Shown here one piece after another: positions 16,341 through 20,850 of a stretch of DNA of 20,850 nucleotides (its first letter is position 1; the number at the start of each line of letters is the position of its first letter). The stretch comes from Chrysochromulina parva. Its lineage: Eukaryota > Haptophyta > Prymnesiales > Chrysochromulinaceae. A model generated the notes under the pieces. The model worked only from the letters and a program-made list of their open reading frames with translations, did not search any database and was not told the DNA's origin. Location: the NCBI GenBank assembly GCA_002887195.1, contig PJAB01000781.1, positions 1 to 20,850 on the forward strand, read 5' to 3'. The translations under genes and the position numbers were made by a program.

Positions 16341-16386
16341 CAATGTTGTGTTCGTCGACACCTACGAAAACACAAACTGTGAAAAG

Positions 16387-16394
16387 TTATAAAC
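16387..16394 (+). promoter_or_regulatory. TATA-like motif upstream of the methyltransferase gene
   Basis: TTATAAAC lies 35 bp before the ATG at 16429, in the 88-bp gap dividing SNF5 and the methyltransferase. It resembles the TATAAACA at the ROK gene. Only a motif match. Confidence 0.3.
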
Positions 16395-16428
16395 ATTAGC
16401 TGTGAAAAGGGATTTTTTCAGAACTCTC

Positions 16429-17496
16429 ATGCTGTTCAACGTCAACTTGCGGGTCAACCAGTTTCCCATAGGATCACGCCGCGTATCGGTACCGCACGCA
16501 AGCTCGCGCCGCGATTGCTCTCGCGCGCGCAGCGGTTCGCGTTTCTCCGCACGCGAGCGTCGTGCGCGCAGACCGAGGCGGCGGGCCGCGACAGGCCCGA
16601 CCGTCGCGCGCGCAGGCGAGCTCGAGCGCCGCCGAGTTGCGATGGGCGGGGGGATGGTGCCCGGGTCATCCGGTGCCTGGAAGTTAAACACAAATCAGAC
16701 GTGGCCGTTTGGACACTGGGCCGACCCCGGCATCGCTACTGCCATCCAGTGTCTCGTGGGAGGCGGCACTCTCCTTGACGTTGGAGCAGGCGTCGGTGAG
16801 TACGGTGCCTTCTTCCTCGGATGCAAGCAGGAGCGTCGACCACGCTGGCTCGGCATCGACGGCTCACCGAACGTGACCATGCTCGCAGCTACTGGTCCAG
16901 GACGGCCTCTCGTTCGTGAGGTGAACTTTTGCAAGCCCCCGCCTGCGGACCTCGAAGTTCACGACTGGACCATGTCGCTCGAGGTCGGTGAGCATATTCC
17001 GAGGCACTGCCTATCGAATTTTGTGGGTATTCTCGTGAACTACAGTCGGCTGGGCGTTGTGCTCTCATGGGCGAGGCCTGGACAGCCAGGGCGAGGTCAC
17101 GTCAGCCCCAGATCGGGGACTGACGTGGAGGCCATGATGAAAGAGAGGGGCTTTGATAAGGACGCGAACATCACGGAGGCCTTCTTCAAGCTCGGAAAGT
17201 TGCACTATCTGCAAATGAACACAAAGGTTTACACGCCGACAGCCCACGCTCGGCGCAGCGAAACAGACTGTACCGCCTTGAACGTGAGCACCATTCATGG
17301 AATGGGAGGCGACGCCAGGATTATCCGGAAGAGGTGCTTGCAATCAGAGCCGTACGCATGCCTCTTCGGGGGCATGGAGGCCAGACTCAAGGCTGCGACT
17401 GCGAACGGGTCGCCCCCCTACGGGGAAATGTGTTCTTTTGTGAGCCACTGTCAATGCCCGGCAGTCTTGCGGCAGTCATCGATGCGCGCTCTGTAA
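16429..17496 (+). CDS. Class I SAM-dependent methyltransferase, substrate unknown
   Basis: The protein has 355 residues. Motif I, LLDVGAGVGEYGAFF (115-129), is the SAM-binding glycine loop. LGIDGSPN (141-148) supplies the acidic residue at the end of strand 2. DWTMSLEVGEHIP (179-191) corresponds to motif post-II/III, and the LGVVLSWARPGQPGRGHVSPRS stretch (208-229) to strand 5 and the following loop. The C-terminal 80 residues carry seven scattered cysteines (CLQSEPYACLFGG, MCSFVSHCQC), which may form disulfides or bind metal. The first ATG after a TATA-like motif is 16429; it adds 71 arginine-rich residues that could be a mitochondrial or other targeting peptide. An alternative start at 16642 would give a 284-residue protein beginning just before the conserved domain. 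Substrate cannot be inferred. It is divergent from SNF5. Confidence 0.75.
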   Translation: MLFNVNLRVNQFPIGSRRVSVPHASSRRDCSRARSGSRFSARERRARRPRRRAATGPTVARAGELERRRVAMGGGMVPGSSGAWKLNTNQTWPFGHWADPGIATAIQCLVGGGTLLDVGAGVGEYGAFFLGCKQERRPRWLGIDGSPNVTMLAATGPGRPLVREVNFCKPPPADLEVHDWTMSLEVGEHIPRHCLSNFVGILVNYSRLGVVLSWARPGQPGRGHVSPRSGTDVEAMMKERGFDKDANITEAFFKLGKLHYLQMNTKVYTPTAHARRSETDCTALNVSTIHGMGGDARIIRKRCLQSEPYACLFGGMEARLKAATANGSPPYGEMCSFVSHCQCPAVLRQSSMRAL

Positions 17497-17944
17497 GAAC
17501 TAATGTATTGACTATGCATTGACAGGCGCAGGGCGCGGGTACTTAGCGGGTACAAAGTATTAGAGTTATTAGTGGCGCTGTGTGGCCCGCAGGCCCCCAG
17601 GGGGGAGGGGGCAGGGGCAGGGCCAGGCGGCAGGTCGATATCCAAAAACTCTTTATCAACGTACATGTGTGTACTGACTATCTGACTGTCACGTTCTCGT
17701 TAGCGCGACTGCCCCACAAGTGACGAGTCCCATGTGCCATGTCACAAGGTCCAAGGACAAGGTCACACTCTCACACATCTCACAAGTGTGACGCGTGACG
17801 GGACCTGCACCTGGGGGACCTAAATAAACGGGACCCTTGAGGGAGAGCCCTGAGGGAGAGGCTGAAAACGGCTGATAGCCGGTCATGCTCGAGCAATCGG
17901 AGCTCTGAGGGTCAGGGCACGGGGCGACGGGGAATCGACTCTGT
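17497..17944. other. Intergenic region after the methyltransferase
   Basis: This 450-bp stretch has an 8-bp inverted pair GTCACACT/AGTGTGAC at 17762-17792 and several GTGAC-rich words. A G-rich patch lies at 17598-17632. The left copy of a 21-bp duplication starts at 17939. No gene is supported. Confidence 0.45.
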
Positions 17945-17980
17945 GTGTCATCAGAGGCGCTCTGTGTGTCATCAGAGGCG
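17939..17980. repeat. Perfect 21-bp tandem duplication
   Basis: The unit CTCTGTGTGTCATCAGAGGCG occurs at 17939-17959 and again at 17960-17980 without a mismatch. Its CATCAG resembles the 3' ends of the MYB introns, but no GT donor arrangement fits an intron. Confidence 0.9.
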
Positions 17981-18946
17981 ACGAGCCAAGTTGTCCATCG
18001 CCTTTTTGTGGGAAAAAGGACGGTCGGTGGAGCAGGACGGTCTGGGCACGTCGCCCTTTCGCGGCAGCGGTCGCTCGCACCGTCGGTGGCCGCTGCCGCG
18101 CCCGCCGGATGCTCGACCTGCGCGCCTCGCGACGTTGCGGGCGGCCATCACCCTTCGTGGCTCGCCACCCTCTCGGCTGCGCCGCCTGCTGCTCTGCCTC
18201 GCCGCGGCCGCCGGCGTCGCAGTCGCTCTTCACCCTCAGCTTCGGCACTGTGCAATTCGTGGGATGATGTGTTCGCTGAGGGCTTGCCGTGCCTCGCGTC
18301 GGAGCGGCTTCGTCCTGGGACGCTCCCGGCACTCGACCGATGGCGCGACCACGACTACCTCGTGCGGCACCTTCCAGATGTGACCGTGCACGAGGCCACT
18401 CCGTCGACCGTGCAGTTGATGTCTGAGGTGCAGCCGCTAGCAAGCGAGCTCGCAGAGCTGGCCTGGCACCGTCCGTGGCGCGAGCGCAACATCTCGTCGC
18501 GCCATCTCTTCCGCAGCGGAGCCCTCGACGACGCGAGTTTCGGAGCCGATGGCGGCGGCAACATTGCGCGTCAGCTGAGCGCCGTAGTGAGCGTGGCAGT
18601 CGAGGCACTGCCGAGGCGCGGCGACACCCTCGCCCCCGCCGCGTGGCAGATGCTGCGCGCGTCACTGCTCGAGGACCTTGCATGCAAGGTGGTCAAGGCG
18701 CGCAGGGTGGAGGCGGTGCTGCGCTGGATCGCGTGCGGTGGCAAGATCGGCGGCGTGGAGCATAGAGGCGGCCGAGGCGGCGGAGGCGGCGGAGGCGGCG
18801 GTGAAGAGGGCGAAGGCGACGAGGGCGAAAGTCATCGGTGTGATGACGTCGCCAATCATTGGTATGATGACGTCGCCCAGGCCGATGCTCGTGCCCACGA
18901 CGGCGCGAATGACTACGAGGCGGAGCGACTTTGCGAAACTTCCTAA
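17945..18946 (+). CDS. Uncertain open frame with a possible JmjC/cupin-8-like fragment
   Basis: The frame is open from after a stop at 17906 to 18946 but has no ATG before residue 159, so it is an internal exon, a remnant, or not a gene. The only part that looks protein-like is about 18250-18560: SWDDVFAEGLPCLAS, then ALDRWRDHDYLVRHLPDVTVHEA. This resembles the N-terminal part of JmjC/cupin-8 hydroxylases. The iron-binding HxD and later histidine expected in such enzymes are not seen. The rest is arginine-rich upstream and glycine-rich from 18765 to 18805, followed by an acidic tail. An acceptor-like CTTCACCCTCAG near 18230-18240 would allow a spliced exon to begin there. On the opposite strand, 18790-18960 encodes a hydrophobic stretch that could instead be the real coding sequence. 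Low confidence in both. Confidence 0.3.
   Translation: MSSEALCVSSEATSQVVHRLFVGKRTVGGAGRSGHVALSRQRSLAPSVAAAAPAGCSTCAPRDVAGGHHPSWLATLSAAPPAALPRRGRRRRSRSSPSASALCNSWDDVFAEGLPCLASERLRPGTLPALDRWRDHDYLVRHLPDVTVHEATPSTVQLMSEVQPLASELAELAWHRPWRERNISSRHLFRSGALDDASFGADGGGNIARQLSAVVSVAVEALPRRGDTLAPAAWQMLRASLLEDLACKVVKARRVEAVLRWIACGGKIGGVEHRGGRGGGGGGGGGEEGEGDEGESHRCDDVANHWYDDVAQADARAHDGANDYEAERLCETS
18841..18877. repeat. Direct repeat TGATGACGTCGCC flanking a CCAAT dyad
   Basis: TGATGACGTCGCC occurs at 18841-18853 and 18865-18877. Between and overlapping them is CCAATCATTGG (18852-18862), an inverted CCAAT pair. It could be a regulatory cluster (CRE-like plus CCAAT), or on the minus strand simply the codons for a repeated GDVI-PM peptide. 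Confidence 0.6.
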
Positions 18947-19291
18947 TTTGGGCAGACTCAGGTGGGGCACCGCCAAGACACGCTTTCGGAGCAAACACAC
19001 GGAGAGGCGTGGGCCTTGGCCCCCTCTCATTCCCCGCTCTGAGGAAAGTCCCCGGGCACTTCGGCAGAGAGTGCCATCCGTGAAGGACAGGTCCCCGCGG
19101 TCCGCAGGTTAACGAAGATGGCTGCTTGCGGCCTGAGGTTTCCTGCGCCGCGGGTCCGGCCGTTACGTTACAGTGATGCGTGTGCCGGCTCTTCGGAGCC
19201 GGTAACAGAACGGGGCTTACTCTGGCGGTGCCCCACCCACAGGTACGCTCACGCCTGGTTCGCCGACTCGAGCGCCGTGACGAGCGCCGAC

Positions 19292-19394
19292 TTGGACGGA
19301 CGATCGGGGCCCACTCTTGCCAAATTTGGACGGACGAATCGGGGCCCACTCTTGCCAAATTTGGACGGACGATCGGGGCCCACTCTTGCCAAAT
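19292..19394. repeat. 34-bp tandem repeat, three copies
   Basis: Units at 19292-19325, 19326-19360 and 19361-19394 begin TTGGACGGACGA, contain TCGGGGCCCACTCTTGCC and end AAAT. The middle unit has one extra A; otherwise the copies are identical. No spacers separate them, so it is not a CRISPR array. Confidence 0.95.
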
Positions 19395-20134
19395 CAGGAA
19401 CCAGTCCCGAGTTAGGACCACTCTCGCTACCGGTGCGCGCCCGCCAGCCTGGCACGCCCTCGCGCCCGCCATGGCGCCATCGCTCCGCGGCGGGGCTGGC
19501 CGCGCGCGCGCCACCGGTGACGAGCACATCGACAAAAGACTAAAGGATTCCAACCACCCGCTGCGGAAATCCATCGTATTCGTACTGCCTGAGGTGGGCG
19601 TGCGCTTCCTAATTTGGACGCTCCAGTGGCTGCTGCCGGCGCTGGGTGGCGGCGCGCACAGGCCCGCTAGAGAGTGGCATGCACAGACCATTTGTCTGCT
19701 GAGCGCGACTCCCCCCCCTTCCTTGCAGGCCTCCGAAGGGTCCGAATGGACTTGCAGCCAGTTCGTCCAAGGAGGATTCTGAGATCGCATCCCATCAAGG
19801 GCAGTCGCGTTGTAGTCCGCGGCTCCGCTCAAAGATCGACGTGGAGCGATCAGGTAAGCGCACGCGCTACCGCTGGCCTCCTGTGCCACCCCCCCCCTTG
19901 ATTGGCACCCAAAACATATGGAAGGCAGTGCAATAATCACCCGCCAAGGGCCGACCCCCCTTGATTGGCTCCCCGCATATGCCCAAAACAGCGGGCCGGG
20001 TTTGATACCCCGGCACACCGCCGGTCCTCATGGTGGGACGCGGCGGCAGCTCTGTGCTGCCGTCGATCACCAACGGGCACACTTCGAGGGCACACTCTCG
20101 CCACGCGCCGCCACGCCACGCACGTCTCGCCACT

Positions 20135-20200
20135 CCACGCCACGCCACGCCACGCCACGCCACGCGCCACGCGCCACGCGCCACGCGCCACGCGCCACGC
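20135..20200. repeat. CCACG / CCACGCG minisatellite
   Basis: A run of CCACG pentamers (about 20135-20164) passes into CCACGCG heptamers (about 20159-20200). The two unit lengths differ by a CG insertion, consistent with replication slippage. Confidence 0.9.
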
Positions 20201-20720
20201 TGGCTCGGGCCCACACGCGCGCGAGATGAGCGGGCAAGGGGCCCTGGGCGCGCCTCGCACCTGATGTCCTTTGGTCGAGAAAAGGTATTCCTCGTTTCCG
20301 ATCCACTGAGGATTTAAACCTTCGACTGATGCTAAGTGCGCGCCCTCGTTGTTCCTATTTGGCTCTCTCGTGTGCGCAGACCAGAGCGTGTGCTACTCGG
20401 ACTTGCTTCCTTGCAAGATGCAACAAAGTGCAGTAGCTGAAGATAGGTCATAAAGCCGTAGTAGCCTACCCTGAGCGCGTCGGTACTGTCCGGTCTTACT
20501 CGGATCGTAGACGGGCTCAAGACCGCCGGCGAGAGGTGGACCTGAGGGGTGGACCGGAATAAGTCACCATGATTGTACGGTCACACGTCCGGTAAGTTAG
20601 CCGCCTAGAGCGTACTAGTATAAGGTTTACTCTTAGGAAGGTTAGATAAGTTAGCGTTGAGGCCGTTGAGCGGAGCGGGGAGGTCCCGACTATGAGACAT
20701 CCCGAGTGAGAGGGTCCCGC

Positions 20721-20850
20721 CCTGGACCCGTCTAGACCCCTTTTCTGGACCCTCTGGACCCCTGGACCCCTGGACCCTCTGGGACCCTCTGGACCCTCGG
20801 GACCCCCAGGCTGGACCCCTGGACCCTCTGGACCCTCCTCTGTACCCTCC
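20721..20850. repeat. CTGGACCCT-type repeat array, cut by the window edge
   Basis: About a dozen imperfect 8- to 10-bp units (CTGGACCCT, TGGACCCC, CTGGGACCCT) fill the last 130 bases. One frame would read collagen-like GPS/GPP on the plus strand, but the unit length varies out of frame, so noncoding satellite is more likely. Confidence 0.85.

Larger units (their letters stand above)
18947..20850. other. Repeat-rich region without a supported gene
   Basis: This 1.9-kb right end holds a 34-bp tandem repeat (19292-19394), paired CCCCCCTTGATTGGC words (19892-19906, 19955-19969), CCACG-type repeats (20135-20200) and CTGGACCC-type repeats to the edge. CTTCCTAATTTGG occurs at 18939-18951 and again at 19605-19617. 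Open frames on both strands are arginine- or proline-rich, lack family patterns and follow the repeats. A perfect donor-like GGTAAGTT lies at about 20591-20598 but no exon could be built around it. Confidence 0.5.

Noticed and set aside
17762..17792. GTCACACT/AGTGTGAC inverted pair as a terminator hairpin
   Set aside because: Only an 8-bp stem with a 15-base loop, far from either gene end; expected occasionally by chance.
17883..18683. Minus-strand 266-residue frame
   Set aside because: Arginine-rich, and its repeated peptide near the end is only the 21-bp duplication read backwards.
19292..19394. 34-bp repeats as a CRISPR array
   Set aside because: The copies abut directly with no spacers, and the genome is eukaryotic.
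18693..20018. Minus-strand 441-residue frame through the repeat region
   Set aside because: It owes its openness to GC richness and the 34-bp repeats (giving IWQEWAPIVRP copies); no domain seen.
19990..20030. tRNA-like B-box near GGGTTTGATACCCC
   Set aside because: No matching acceptor or anticodon arms could be folded around it.

Overview
This window looks like nuclear DNA of a chlorophyll-c alga with a red-lineage secondary plastid, most likely a haptophyte; a pelagophyte or related stramenopile cannot be excluded. The reasons are two fucoxanthin-chlorophyll-type light-harvesting genes (one with a signal peptide followed by an AFQAP motif typical of secondary plastid targeting), very GC-rich coding DNA, mostly intronless genes, proline-rich secreted proteins, and eukaryote-only nuclear factors (R2R3 MYB, HSF, SNF5, CIAO1). 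Genes are dense and lie on both strands. No mobile-element enzymes, rRNA, tRNA or CRISPR arrays were recognised.

Layout. 1-384 (-): 5' end of a secreted PPPPT-repeat protein running off the window. 624-1493 (+): J-domain protein. 1932-3690 (+): R2R3 MYB gene with two small introns. 4253-5353 (-): CIAO1/Cia1 WD40 protein. 5625-6704 (-): ROK-family sugar kinase. 7403-8026 (+): START/SRPBCC-like protein. 8625-9203 and 9844-10725 (-): two light-harvesting proteins, the second with a lysine/alanine/proline linker. 11190-13885 (-): large secreted or surface protein with three internal repeats and one small intron. 14092-15024 (+): heat shock factor with an HGH1-like N-terminus. 15303-16340 (-): SNF5/SMARCB1-type SWI/SNF subunit. 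16429-17496 (+): SAM-dependent methyltransferase. 17945-18946: a doubtful coding remnant. From about 18950 to the end the window is repeat-rich with no gene I can support.

The most interesting system is a set of three tiny introns (72, 124 and 74 bp; two in MYB, one in the surface-protein gene). All are built alike: the intron begins with a copy of the first 20-25 bases of the following exon, continues with a 10-bp tandem array (consensus about YGATKRCCTC), and ends in CAG just before GTG. The MYB pair share sequence along most of their length. They look like a local family of newly gained, introner-like introns. The copied segment is identical in one case, and in MYB intron 1 it differs only at synonymous third positions.

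A second pattern links the two transcription-factor genes. A 33-bp element (30 of 33 identical) containing TCTATACATAAACA lies 121 bp upstream of the MYB ATG and 123 bp upstream of the HSF ATG, in the same orientation. Related TATAAACA motifs lie just upstream of the ROK and methyltransferase genes, which suggests a shared core-promoter type. Regulators (MYB, HSF, SNF5), photosynthetic antenna genes and surface proteins are interleaved, mostly in divergent or convergent pairs. Nothing shows operon-like co-function.
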